From Amycolatopsis sp. NBC_01488 (GTDB lineage: Bacteria; Actinomycetota; Actinomycetes; Mycobacteriales; Pseudonocardiaceae), in the NCBI RefSeq assembly GCF_036227105.1, contig NZ_CP109434.1:6172501-6236500 (forward strand): DNA of 64,000 bases. The letters run 5' to 3'. The number at the start of each line of letters is the position of its first letter. The stretch's first letter is position 1. The translations under genes and the position numbers were made by a program. Positions 25,589 to 34,095 of this stretch are shown one piece after another. The notes under the pieces are model-generated. The model ran no database searches and was not told the origin of the DNA. It saw only the letters and a program-made list of their open reading frames with translations.

Positions 25589-25774
25589 GTGGCGGTCGAC
25601 GTCCGGCCGACGGTGCTGGTGCGACGTCCGCGCGGCGAGGTCGCCGCGTTCGTGTTCGACCCGGCCAACGTCTGGAAGACCGAACACTCAGGGCTGCTTC
25701 ACCAGGACGGTGCGGTCGATCGAGAAGGTTGCCTGACGGCTGTCGACGTCCGAAGTGGACTATGCGATACCTGA
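25589..25774 (+). pseudogene. Truncated SRPBCC-type gene
   Basis: GTG 25589 overlaps the end of the previous gene and reads VAVDVRPTVLVRRPRGEVAA, FVFDPANVWKT, the first strand and helix of a polyketide cyclase/SRPBCC protein. Similarity ends after about 35 codons and the frame stops at 25774. Confidence 0.45.
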
Positions 25775-26288
25775 ACTCACATGCACGCCCGAGGTTCCGA
25801 CCCTGGTTTGGTACCCCGACGCACCCGGGCCGAGCCTGCTTTCTGGCTCGGCAGGTCTCCGCCGTCAGCTGCTCGTTCGTTGTACTGCGCAATACTTGGC
25901 ACGTTTGCGGCGCGGATTTATTGAAGACGGTGGCGGGTCCGTCGGCCCTGGCCTTCGCTGCCCGAGTACTCGCTGCCGATCGCGAGGTCGAGGCTTCAGC
26001 GCAGGATGCCGACAGTCTTGGGGAATCGGTTGCCATCCTCGTGTTGACGAGGTGGATCGTGTCGGCGCAGTCCGCCTGGTCGGCCGACGCGTGGGGAACT
26101 CCGGTGGTCGAATGGGTCGGGAGAACGCGGCAACGGGGCACCAAGTGAACTCGAGCCCCTGCCTGCTCGGGCGGCTCGCCGGAGTTGCTTGGACCCGGTG
26201 CGCTCGATGATGAGCCCGGGCACGCGTGTGACCTCGGGGCGGCGGGTCCTGTGTGGTCATCACCTTGCCGCCGGAAGGTGTCCGGGTG
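25775..26288. other. 514-bp gap, no recognised gene
   Basis: A plus-strand frame through 25729-26148 is open but its peptide has no family resemblance, and codon use is unlike the neighbours. Minus-strand frames are no better. Probably degraded DNA following the truncated SRPBCC gene. Confidence 0.45.
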
Positions 26289-26780
26289 TCAGGCCCAGAT
26301 CGCCTCGGGTGAGGTGCCGGCCGGCGGTTCGCCGCCTGCTTCGGCGAACGCGGCGAGCACGTCCACCAGGCCCTGCCGGGCGTCGTCGGGCATCTTGGCG
26401 ACGATCTTGGCGATCTCCTTGCGGCGGCGCGTGGTGACCTGACGCACCAAGCGGGCGCCTTCCTTGGTCAGCTGGAGCACGATCTCGCGCCGCGAGTTGG
26501 GGCTGTTCTGCCGCTCGACCGTGCCGACCGCGACCAACCGGTCGACCATCCGGCTGGCCGTGGACGGGGTCACGCCCAGGTACTCGGCCAGCGCCGCGTG
26601 CTTGAGCGCGCCACGGCTCTGCAGGATCACCAGCAGCCGGAACTGCGGCAGGGTGATGGTGTCGCCGGCGGCCGCGATCGAGCGGGCCGAGACGGCGACG
26701 AGCAGTCGCGAGGCGGTCAGGACGGCGTCGGTGACCGCGTCGATGTCCGTGGCATCGAACTGGACGGTTGGGCGAGGCAT
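26289..26780 (-). CDS. MarR-family transcriptional regulator
   Basis: 163 residues from ATG 26780 (a GTG two codons earlier is possible). The winged helix is LPQFRLLVILQSRGALKHAA, LAEYLGVTPSTASRMVDRL, with the wing NSPNSRREIVLQLTKEGARL. Divergent from a TetR gene across a 196-bp gap. The target is unknown. Confidence 0.9.
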   Translation of the reverse strand: MPRPTVQFDATDIDAVTDAVLTASRLLVAVSARSIAAAGDTITLPQFRLLVILQSRGALKHAALAEYLGVTPSTASRMVDRLVAVGTVERQNSPNSRREIVLQLTKEGARLVRQVTTRRRKEIAKIVAKMPDDARQGLVDVLAAFAEAGGEPPAGTSPEAIWA

Positions 26781-26976
26781 GTCCACCAGTGTGCCGCACC
26801 GAACGGTGGTTCATCCGCCGAGTCGAGTGCATCCCCGCCCGGCTGGTTTCTCGCGGGCGCGATCACCAAATATTCGTCTAGGAAACAGTTGGCCTTGCGA
26901 AGGCTTTCCGATGGGGTCTAAGTTGGTCGTTGTCCGAGTAGGGCAGTCGTACAGGTCGATCGTTCTGGAGAGTGAC

Positions 26977-27549
26977 GTGTCGGAATCCCCGGCCGCTGCG
27001 CGTGGCCAGGAGGTGCGCCGCCGACTACTGGCGGCCGCGGTGGAACTGATCCCGGAGCGCGGCTGGACCGCAGTGAGCACCCGGGTGCTGGCCGAACGCG
27101 CCGGAGTGACGCCGAGCGTCGTGCACTATCACTTCCCGTCGCTGTCGGCGCTGCTTCGGGACGCGGTGGTGGTCGCGATGCGGGAGGTTCTCGCGGTCGC
27201 GGACCCGGCACTCTCCTCGGCGCGATCGCCGGGGGAACTGGTCGACACACTCCTGGGTTCGGTCGAGCAGTACACCGGCGCGGATCCCCTGTCGCTGCTG
27301 TTCATCGAAGCCGCCCTCGCTGCGGCACGTGACGAAACGCTGCGGGCGGGGATGGGCGAGGTGGTAGCCGGGTTCCAGCAGCGCCTCACCCGGGCGCTGG
27401 ACGAGCACGGCGTTCCGGCGGCCGAGGCGACCGCGGCGGTGCTCGCCGCGGCGGTCGACGGCTTGCTGCTGCACCGCTCCCTGGCGCCGGCGCCCGACGT
27501 CGAGGCGCTGACGGTCGTGCTCCACCGGCTTGTCGACCAGGACCGATGA
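26977..27549 (+). CDS. TetR-family transcriptional regulator
   Basis: 190 residues from GTG 26977. The N-terminal helix-turn-helix is RLLAAAVELIPERGWTAVST, RVLAERAGVTPSVVHYHFPS. It ends eleven bases before the ATG of the FAD monooxygenase, so the three genes TetR, monooxygenase and nitroreductase form one transcription unit that this protein probably represses. Confidence 0.88.
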   Translation: MSESPAAARGQEVRRRLLAAAVELIPERGWTAVSTRVLAERAGVTPSVVHYHFPSLSALLRDAVVVAMREVLAVADPALSSARSPGELVDTLLGSVEQYTGADPLSLLFIEAALAAARDETLRAGMGEVVAGFQQRLTRALDEHGVPAAEATAAVLAAAVDGLLLHRSLAPAPDVEALTVVLHRLVDQDR

Positions 27550-27560
27550 AGGAGGACGGG

Positions 27561-29099
27561 ATGAAGGCAGTCATCTGCGGTGCCGGTGTAGCGGGTCTGG
27601 CCGTGGCCGGCCGGCTGGCGGCGACAGGGTGCGATGTGGTGGTCGTCGAGCGTTCACCGGGCCCGCGCGAACAGGGTTACATGATCGACTTCTTCGACAC
27701 CGGGTACGAGGCGGCGGAGGCGATGGGTCTCCTGCCCGCCTTGCGGGAGGTCGCCTATTCCATCGAGGAGGCGACGCTGGTCGACGCGCGGGGACGCCGG
27801 CGGGCGGGTGTCGACTACGACCAGTTCGCCCGCGCGGTGGACGGAAGGTTGATGAGTCTCCTGCGGCCCGATCTCGAACGGGTGCTGCGCGAGGCGCTGC
27901 CGCCTGAGGTCGACCGGCGGTTCGGCACCGGTCCGGTGGACGTCGCGGACACCGGTGACGGGGTGCGGGTGACGCTCGCCGACGGCGAAGTGGTGGACGC
28001 GGACGTGCTGGTGGGGGCCGACGGGATCCACTCGGCGGTCCGGCGGCTCGTATTCGGCGAGGAGTCCCGTTTTCTGCGCTACCTCGGGTTCCACACGGCC
28101 GCGTTCCTGTTCGACGCCCCGGAGATCCACGCGGCGACCAGGGGCCGGTTCTGCCTGACCGACACCACGGGCCGGCAGATGGGGTTCTACGGATTGCGGG
28201 ACGGGCGGGTCGCCGTCTACGCCGTGCACCGCACCTCCGACCCACGGCTGCCCGACGACATCCCGGCAGAACTGCGACGCATCTATGGTTCGCTGGACTG
28301 GGTGGTGCCCGACGCCCTGGACCGCTGCCCGCCCGGCGAGGACATCTACTACGACCAGCTCGCCCAGGTCGAGCTGCCGTCCTGGAGCAAAGGCCGGGTC
28401 GTGCTGCTCGGCGACGCCTGCTATGCGGTTTCCCTGTTGGCCGGCCAAGGCGCGTCACTCGCGGTCGCCGGCGCCTACGTCCTGGCCGAACAGCTGCGGC
28501 GCGCGCCGTCGGTGGCTGAGGCGTTCGCCGGTTACGAGCGGCTGTGGCGTCCGGTAGCGGAGGAGAAGCAGCGGGCCGGCCGGGCTGGTGCCCGCTGGTT
28601 CCTGCCGGAGAGCCGGTTCCAGCTCGCGGTCCGGCGCGCCGCCCTCCGGCTTGCGCGGCTGCCGGTGGCCGACCGGTTCCTGGCGGGGGCCGTCGTGGGC
28701 AAGTCGAGCGGCGTGATCACCACGATGAGGCAGGCCGCGGCCGAGCTTCCAGCTGTGTCGAGGAAAGCGGGGAAAGGTGACCGGGGTGCGCGCCACCAGG
28801 ATGAATTCCCTGCTGCGGTGGGTCTTCCGGGTGCCGGTGAAACTGTACGAGCGGGACCTCGGCCGGCTGCTGGGCGGCCGGTTCCTGTGCCTGACGCACG
28901 TCGGGCGCCGATCGGGACGCCGGTACCGGACGGTGCTCGAGGTGGTCGGCTGCGATGGGGAGACGGAGGAGGTCTTCGTCGTCGCCGGCCTCGGGGCGTC
29001 ATCGGACTGGTATCGCAACATCCAGGCGTCGCCGGCGGCCGAGGTCGTCGTCGGACGACGGCGGTTCGTCCCCGAGCACCGGATCCTGGGTGGGGATGA
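27561..29099 (+). CDS. FAD-dependent monooxygenase with an abnormal 3' end
   Basis: The start ATG 27561 follows GGAGG. The N-terminal GAGVAGLAVAGRLAATGCDV is the FAD dinucleotide-binding fold, DGIHSAVRR lies mid-protein, and GRVVLLGDACYAVSLLAGQG is the second FAD motif of PHBH-type aromatic hydroxylases. Normal similarity ends near 28775 (MRQAAAELPAVSRKAGKG). From there the frame continues for over 100 proline/arginine-rich codons inside the next gene. A stop at 28778-28780 in another frame would give the usual GTGA overlap with that gene, so a one- or two-base indel near the 3' end is likely. Confidence 0.8.
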   Translation: MKAVICGAGVAGLAVAGRLAATGCDVVVVERSPGPREQGYMIDFFDTGYEAAEAMGLLPALREVAYSIEEATLVDARGRRRAGVDYDQFARAVDGRLMSLLRPDLERVLREALPPEVDRRFGTGPVDVADTGDGVRVTLADGEVVDADVLVGADGIHSAVRRLVFGEESRFLRYLGFHTAAFLFDAPEIHAATRGRFCLTDTTGRQMGFYGLRDGRVAVYAVHRTSDPRLPDDIPAELRRIYGSLDWVVPDALDRCPPGEDIYYDQLAQVELPSWSKGRVVLLGDACYAVSLLAGQGASLAVAGAYVLAEQLRRAPSVAEAFAGYERLWRPVAEEKQRAGRAGARWFLPESRFQLAVRRAALRLARLPVADRFLAGAVVGKSSGVITTMRQAAAELPAVSRKAGKGDRGARHQDEFPAAVGLPGAGETVRAGPRPAAGRPVPVPDARRAPIGTPVPDGARGGRLRWGDGGGLRRRRPRGVIGLVSQHPGVAGGRGRRRTTAVRPRAPDPGWG

Positions 29100-29280
29100 G
29101 GCCGTCCGGGTGCTCGCCGGTTACGAGCGGCGCAACCGGTTCCTGGTCCCGGTGATCCGCCCGGTGCTCGGCAAACTGCTCGGCTGGCGCTACGACGGCA
29201 GCGACGCGGCCCGGCACCGGATGGTCCGGCAGCTCCCGATCGTCGGGTTTCGCCCGGCGGCAACCGGAAAAGTCGGATAG
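28777..29280 (+). CDS. Deazaflavin (F420)-dependent nitroreductase family protein
   Basis: 167 residues from GTG 28777 (ATG 28801 is possible). DDN-type split-barrel fold: FLCLTHVGRRSGRRYRTVLE, EEVFVVAGLGASSDWYRNIQ and RFVPEHRILGGDEAVRVLAG. Family members bind F420 and reduce quinones or nitro compounds. It follows the FAD monooxygenase and TetR gene and may act on the same aromatic or quinone substrate. Confidence 0.85.
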   Translation: MTGVRATRMNSLLRWVFRVPVKLYERDLGRLLGGRFLCLTHVGRRSGRRYRTVLEVVGCDGETEEVFVVAGLGASSDWYRNIQASPAAEVVVGRRRFVPEHRILGGDEAVRVLAGYERRNRFLVPVIRPVLGKLLGWRYDGSDAARHRMVRQLPIVGFRPAATGKVG

Positions 29281-29443
29281 CTGGTCTTCGGCGGAATTGC
29301 GTGATCTCACGAGTCTGGTGTCGTCGTGTGCGCGGGCCGACATCGGACGGCCATCCCGCGGTCATCGTGCAGCATCAGGAAACAGTTCGACTGAGCGAGT
29401 GATCGTCCGATCGCCGCAGTTGATGCCTTCCGGAGGAGTACCA

Positions 29444-30295
29444 GTGCCGATTCCCGTGTCCGAAGCTTTTAGCGTCCAAGCGCAAACCGCGCAGAGCAAG
29501 ATCGGTGAGTTGCGCAGGCCCGGCCGGTATCTGGTGAGCTCGGCGCTGGCCGGCGCGTACATCGGGATCGCGGTCGTGTTGCTGCTGGCCGTGACGGGCC
29601 CGTTGAACGCGGCGCAGTCACCGTGGACCAAGCTGGTGCAGGGCCTGGTCTTCGGCATCGCCCTGACGGCCGTGGTGTTCGCCGGGGCGGAGCTGTCGAC
29701 CGGGAACATGATGACGATGGTGCAGGGCGTGTTCGCCCGCCGCCGGGGCGCGGGGGCCGGATTGGCCGTGATCGCCGGGTCGTTCGTGGGCAACCTGGTG
29801 GGCTCGGTGGTGTTCGCGTGGCTGGTCCACGAGAGCGGTATTCTGCAGGCCGGGGCGACTCCCGGGCACGCGGCACCGGCGGCGGCGCTGCTCGCGGCGA
29901 CGGTCAAGGCGAAGGCCGCCGAGTCCGGTGCGATGCTGTTCTTCCGCGGGGTGCTGTGCAACTTCCTGGTCTGTCTGGCGGTGTGGATGGCGACCCGGAC
30001 CAAGTCGGACGGTGCGAAGCTGGCGCTGATCTTCTGGTGTCTGCTCGCCTTCATCGGCTCCGGGTTCGAGCACGTCGTGGCCAACATGACGGTGTTCTCC
30101 CTGGGCCTGTTCGAAGGTGTGCCGAATGCGACCTTCGGTGCCTTCGCGCTCAACCTGGTGCTGGTCGGGCTGGGCAACCTGGTCGGTGGCGGAGTGCTCG
30201 TCGGCGCCGGGTACGGCTTCCTTGGCCGGACCCGCCGGGCCGACGCCGCCGCGTCGGCCGAGCCTGCGGAGGTACTCGAGCCGGCTTCGGCCTAG
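29444..30295 (+). CDS. Formate/nitrite transporter (FNT) family channel
   Basis: 283 residues from GTG 29444 with GGAGGA upstream. About six membrane segments, with the FNT landmarks FAGAELSTGNMMTM, RGVLCNFLVCLAVWMATRTK and GFEHVVANMTVFSLGLFEG. Nitrite (NirC-like) or formate transport is likely; the ion cannot be told. An IS5-type element sits exactly at the stop codon. The last TA of the gene is the duplicated target and the final G comes from the element, so the protein is unchanged. Confidence 0.9.
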   Translation: MPIPVSEAFSVQAQTAQSKIGELRRPGRYLVSSALAGAYIGIAVVLLLAVTGPLNAAQSPWTKLVQGLVFGIALTAVVFAGAELSTGNMMTMVQGVFARRRGAGAGLAVIAGSFVGNLVGSVVFAWLVHESGILQAGATPGHAAPAAALLAATVKAKAAESGAMLFFRGVLCNFLVCLAVWMATRTKSDGAKLALIFWCLLAFIGSGFEHVVANMTVFSLGLFEGVPNATFGAFALNLVLVGLGNLVGGGVLVGAGYGFLGRTRRADAAASAEPAEVLEPASA

Positions 30296-30369
30296 AGCCT
30301 GTTTTGATGTGCTGACCAGCGGAGCTTGTGGTCGGCGTTGTGGGGTGTGGCGTGTCTTGGGTGAGATAG

Positions 30370-30428
30370 ACGAGGTCTCCGGTAGACCGATCAACGACCA
30401 AGCTGATCAAGTACACCGGAGACCTCGT
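30370..30428 (+). promoter_or_regulatory. Hairpin that hides the transposase start codon
   Basis: ACGAGGTCTCCGGT (30370-30383) and ACCGGAGACCTCGT (30415-30428) are perfect 14-bp inverted repeats. The 3' arm covers the GTG start at 30427. A transcript entering from outside would fold and mask the start, while one starting inside the loop would not, a known way for insertion sequences to avoid impinging transcription. Confidence 0.5.
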
Positions 30429-31329
30429 GCCCAGCCTAGCGGCGACGGGGCGAGCCGATCTGACCGACGCGCAGTGGGCGATTCTGGAACCGCTGCTGCC
30501 TGTCGGCAAGAAGCCCGGCCGCCCGCCACTGTGGAGTAAACGCCAGCTTTTGGACGGTATCCGCTGGCGGGTTCGTGTCGGTTCGCCGTGGCGTGACGTC
30601 CCACCTGTGTATGGCTGCTGGCAAACCGTCTATGGCTTGTTCCGGCGCTGGCAGCGCGCTGGTGTGTGGGCGTTGATCTTGGCGGCGTTGCAGACTCGGG
30701 CCGACGCCGCCGGGTTGGTCACCTGGGAGGTGAGCGTGGATTCCACGATCAACCGGGCGCACCAGCATGCCGCAGGCGCCCGCATCGAGGGCGACCTGCA
30801 GAAAGAACCGCCAGGCGGTATCGGCGAGCCCGAACCGGCCGACCACGCGCTGGGCCGGTCGCGGGGAGGCTGGACGACCAAGCTGCATCTGGCCACCGAG
30901 CAAGGCCAGAAACCACTGTCGTTGCTGGTGACCGCCGGTCAACGTGGTGATTCACCGCAGTTCGAGGCGGTGCTGGCCAGGGTCCGGGTCGCCCGGGTTG
31001 GTGGTGGGCGAGCCCGGACCCGGCCGGATCGTGTCCTGGCGGACAAGGCCTACAGTTCCCGCGCCAACCGGGCCTATCTGCGGCGGCGCGGGATCGCGTG
31101 CACGATTCCCCAGCCCTCTGATCAAGTCCGGCATCGCCGCAACCGCGGCCGGGCCGGTGGGCGGCCACCAGCATTCGACCCAGAGATCTACAAGCAACGG
31201 CACGCGGTCGAGTGCGGCATCAACCGGCTCAAACGCAACCGAGGCGTCGCCACACGGTTCGACAAACTCGCGGTTCGCTACGAGGCGACCGTGCACATCG
31301 CGGCGATCAACGAGTGGCTACGACATTGA
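30427..31329 (+). CDS. IS5-family transposase
   Basis: 300 residues in a single frame. N-terminal DUF4096-like part ([20 protein letters not shown] and [20 protein letters not shown]). The DDE catalytic part has [17 protein letters not shown] (first Asp), [20 protein letters not shown] (second Asp) and [20 protein letters not shown] (Glu). It looks complete and active. Confidence 0.93.
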   Translation: MPSLAATGRADLTDAQWAILEPLLPVGKKPGRPPLWSKRQLLDGIRWRVRVGSPWRDVPPVYGCWQTVYGLFRRWQRAGVWALILAALQTRADAAGLVTWEVSVDSTINRAHQHAAGARIEGDLQKEPPGGIGEPEPADHALGRSRGGWTTKLHLATEQGQKPLSLLVTAGQRGDSPQFEAVLARVRVARVGGGRARTRPDRVLADKAYSSRANRAYLRRRGIACTIPQPSDQVRHRRNRGRAGGRPPAFDPEIYKQRHAVECGINRLKRNRGVATRFDKLAVRYEATVHIAAINEWLRH

Positions 31330-31341
31330 AACAGGCTCTAG

Positions 31342-31756
31342 TCTGCCGGCCAGGTCAACCGCGACGGGGTTCGCACGGGCCACGTTGAGTGCCGGACGCG
31401 GTGCCGGCTCACGGAGCAGAGCAGCATCCCCGTCACGGCGCCGGCGTGCCCGTCCGCGTGGTGGATCGCCGAAGGCGTGGGCCGACTCTGGTCACGGTGG
31501 CTTCGAACGGGCGGCGTGCCGTTTCGGCCCAGTCGACGTCTTCGTAGATGACCGGGTGATCGAAGTTGCCGGGAGTCTCCCAGCCGGTGACGGTCGTGAC
31601 ATGCGAAGGACTTCGATGCTGCGGCGGCCGTTGCGGTGAGCCGGGGCACTCAGCTGTCGGTTCTCCCGCTAAGTGTTGCGTACTGCAATGGTGTCTACAG
31701 GAAACGATATGCCGGTCGGCTGCCGGTCCCGGACCGGCAGCCGCTCGGGCGATGTG
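31342..31756. other. Debris right of the IS5-type element
   Basis: No complete gene. The minus strand around 31440-31600 reads TTVTGWETPGNFDHPVIYED then VDWAETARRPFEATVTRVG, with good coding character but no known family to me. It is the tail end of an unidentified gene. Confidence 0.35.
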
Positions 31757-31972
31757 AGCGCGGTGAAAGCCTTCGCCTCGGCGCTGACCATCGGGTCCGG
31801 TGGCTCGGTCGGACGGGAAGGCCCGATCGTGCAGATCGGCTCGGCGCTCGGTTCGACGCTGGGGCGGGTGATGACCGGCTTGCCGGTCCTGGCCGGCGAA
31901 CACCAGATGACCGGGTGGATCACCCACCAGTCGGTGCTGTCCGCGCTCGCCCCGGCCCGTGCGAGCCGATGA
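31757..31972 (+). pseudogene. CLC-type chloride channel with a large internal deletion
   Basis: AVKAFASALTIGSGGSVGRE, then GPIVQIGSALGSTLGRV, contains the CLC selectivity motif GREGP. It continues in frame directly into GEHQMTGWITHQSVLSALAP, which belongs to the C-terminal CBS-domain region hundreds of residues away in intact proteins. Most membrane helices are gone, so the product cannot be a channel. Confidence 0.6.
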
Positions 31973-32246
31973 CCGATGCTGGGCGATGCGGTGAAGGCCA
32001 CCGCCCCGCCGCCGGGGTCGTCGGCATGCTGCTGAGTGCGGCTGTGGGGACTCGCCCTCTTCGCCGAGGTCATCCTGGTCTTCAACCCATGAGCGAACCG
32101 CCCCCGTTCCTCCCGGCACCTCGGACGCGGGCCGCCGCGAGAAGGATTCCGGGTCGCCGCCGGGGCGCCGGCCCGGCGGCGCGGTTTACCGTTGTCACGC
32201 GCCGCGCCGCACTGCTGATCTGGCCCGGAGCCGGGCAAGATTCACT
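31973..32246. other. Gap without recognised gene
   Basis: All frames give short peptides without family features. Continuation of the debris left of the lipoprotein gene. Confidence 0.4.
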
Positions 32247-32912
32247 TCAGAGTGCCGGGACCGGCAGACTCGCGTAGTCGACGTCGCCGGTCTTCTCGAG
32301 CAGTTCGATGTGGGTCTTGATGTAGTCGCCCGCTACTCCGGCGAACGGCCGGACCAGGGTGTTGCGGGTGTCGGCCCGGACTGTCGAGACGAGGATCAGG
32401 GCTTGGGCGTGGGCCGTCCGGAGCGTGTTCACGTAGTCGCGGTCGAAGACGTCGCCGGTCTCCGTCTGCATCCGGGTGATGCCGACCTGCATGTCGGGGC
32501 TCGGCTGGCCGGGGATGGGCAGGTTCATCCTGGTGCTGATGTCCTTGTCCCGGGTTTCCAGGTCCTTGTGCTGCTCGATGATCACGCGGGCGGCCTCGCG
32601 GACGGCCGGGTTCGCCGAGCGCTCCTGTGCCCAGATCGACGTGGTGATTTCGCGGAGGCTGGTCTGCTCGACCAAGCTGAGCAGCTTCCGGTCGACCGGA
32701 CTCAGCGCTCCGAACGGTGTCTCCGACAGGGTCCCTTCGTCCGCGGCCGCGTCGGAGCGAGAGGCCGGTGCCGTCGAATTGGATCCCGGCTGTCCTTGAA
32801 GCACGCCCGGGTTCGCGGCCGGCTGTGCGTTTGGCGGCGCGCACGCTGCGAGCCCGAGTGTCAGCGAGGCGAACAGCGCGGTCGTCACCCGGCGGAGCTT
32901 TCGGTCGGTCAT
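32247..32912 (-). CDS. DUF4142 lipoprotein
   Basis: 221 residues from ATG 32912. A signal peptide with lipobox LTLGLAAC puts the mature protein on the outer face of the membrane. The body is the DUF4142 helical (ferritin-like) domain: LSPVDRKLLSLVEQTSLREI, VREAARVIIEQHKDLETRDK and DYVNTLRTAHAQALILVSTV. Function unknown; family members appear in stress-related settings. It stands alone amid debris. Confidence 0.85.
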   Translation of the reverse strand: MTDRKLRRVTTALFASLTLGLAACAPPNAQPAANPGVLQGQPGSNSTAPASRSDAAADEGTLSETPFGALSPVDRKLLSLVEQTSLREITTSIWAQERSANPAVREAARVIIEQHKDLETRDKDISTRMNLPIPGQPSPDMQVGITRMQTETGDVFDRDYVNTLRTAHAQALILVSTVRADTRNTLVRPFAGVAGDYIKTHIELLEKTGDVDYASLPVPAL

Positions 32913-33228
32913 CTTCAGCCTCCTGGAAGGGGAACAGGCCACCCACCCGCCGCCTGGCGGCGGCTCCCACTGGGACATACGCGGGAACGAGACTGTCGGT
33001 TCATCCAAATCGGTGCCGGACAAGCAAGTTGTATCAGACAACACTTTCCTGGTGCTCGGGGACGTACCGCTCGCGGCCGTCCACAGCTCGGATTGCGTCG
33101 CGCTCGCCGAGCGGCCTGCCTCTCCACCGCTGCAGGCGTCTTCGACTGGAGCGTAAGGGCGTGCCTGGTTCAGTTGTCCGTCTTGGCGGCGCGCCAGCGG
33201 TCGATGACGGCGGGGAGTTCGCGCATCA

Positions 33229-33790
33229 TGTATGGCATGGACGTCGCCATCGAGCTCGACCACCTCACCAAGACCGTAGACGAATGCCTGTCCTTCCTGG
33301 CCCACCTGCGTGGTGGTGTGCCCCGGGCCCGGATCGTCGCGCTCGCCGACCATCGCGCGAGACGCAGGGGATGAAGCCGGCATCCTGCGGGTCGTCGAGA
33401 GAGCCAGCGACGGCGCACGGCAACTGCTGGTCGCCGACGCGGCCCGCGCACTGGCCACGCCTGGCGTCCGCGCCCGCACTGAGCACGCGCTGCGGAAGTT
33501 CCTCCCGCTGCTGCACTCGAACCCGCGGAACGTCAAGAAGTTCCTGAACATGTATAGCGTGCTCCGGGCCGTGCGGATCCTGGAGAACAACACGGTGCCC
33601 TCCGACTCCCTCGCGCTGTGGACGATCGTCAGGGTTCGGTGGTCGGCGATGGCCGACGCCTTGGAAGCTGATCCTGATGCGGTGCGCGGCATCGTGGAGC
33701 CGCTCTGGGCATCCGAATGCTTCAGTCGGGAGCTCAAAGAGCTCGCGTCCGACCCGCACTCGCCAAGTCCGATGGCGGCCGGTTGTCGGC
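33229..33790 (+). pseudogene. C-terminal remnant of a KAP-family P-loop NTPase
   Basis: From about 33374 one frame reads RVVERASDGARQLLVADAAR, ALRKFLPLLHSNPRNVKKFL and NMYSVLRAVRILENNTVPSD, then ALWTIVRVRWSAMADALEAD. This is the region of KAP NTPases following the ATPase core. A separate frame from 33238 (MDVAIELDHLTKTVDECLSF) has coding character and may be an upstream piece shifted by one base. Walker motifs are missing. KAP proteins are often linked to phage defence or to mobile elements. Confidence 0.4.
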
Positions 33791-33851
33791 CGACCCGGCC
33801 TGGACGTATGCGTACAAACTGGACGGTTACCGCGCCTGCATGGCCCGCACG
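33755..33851 (+). pseudogene. ATP-dependent DNA ligase scrap (motif I)
   Basis: The peptide LAKSDGGRLSADPAWTYAYK followed by LDGYRACM resembles the segment around the adenylated lysine (motif KLDGYR) of LigC/LigD-type ligases. Only about 30 codons remain. The next 140 bp encode an unidentified C-terminal fragment (VPEVLKRIGDGSLDPYPMLS) ending at 33994. Confidence 0.35.
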
Positions 33852-34041
33852 TGCCCGAAGTGCTGAAGCGCATCGGGGACGGATCCCTGGACCCGTACCC
33901 GATGCTGTCCGGCCCGCTGGACTACGGCGACGTGGTCGAGGTGCTGCTGAACCCACCGCCGGGCAAGCCGGTCTTCACGCGAAGCGGGCGGTGAAACCCT
34001 GCGGCTGCAGCCATTGACGCTCGCGCCTCAGTGTGCTCTAG

Positions 34042-34074
34042 TGATGTAACTAGTTACTGAAACTAGTTACATCA
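34042..34074. promoter_or_regulatory. Nested palindromes upstream of the DAO oxidase operon
   Basis: TGATGTAACTAG (34042-34053) and CTAGTTACATCA (34063-34074) are perfect inverted repeats. The left part also contains the self-complementary GTAACTAGTTAC (34047-34058). The array ends 21 bp before the GTG of the oxidase and looks like an operator for a TetR/GntR-type dimer. The operon's LacI protein usually prefers sites with a central CG, so another regulator may act here. Confidence 0.5.
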
Positions 34075-34095
34075 GACAAAACGGAGGTAGCCGGC

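Larger units (their letters stand above)
30295..31338 (+). mobile_element. Intact IS5-family insertion sequence, about 1044 bp
   Basis: Terminal inverted repeats GAGCCTGTTT (30295-30304) and AAACAGGCTC (31329-31338) are flanked by TA on both sides (30293-30294 and 31339-31340), or by CTAG if a 4-bp duplication is counted. One full-length transposase gene lies inside. The left end interrupts the FNT gene at its stop codon. After the right end TAG is restored, so the original stop was also TAG. Confidence 0.88.
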
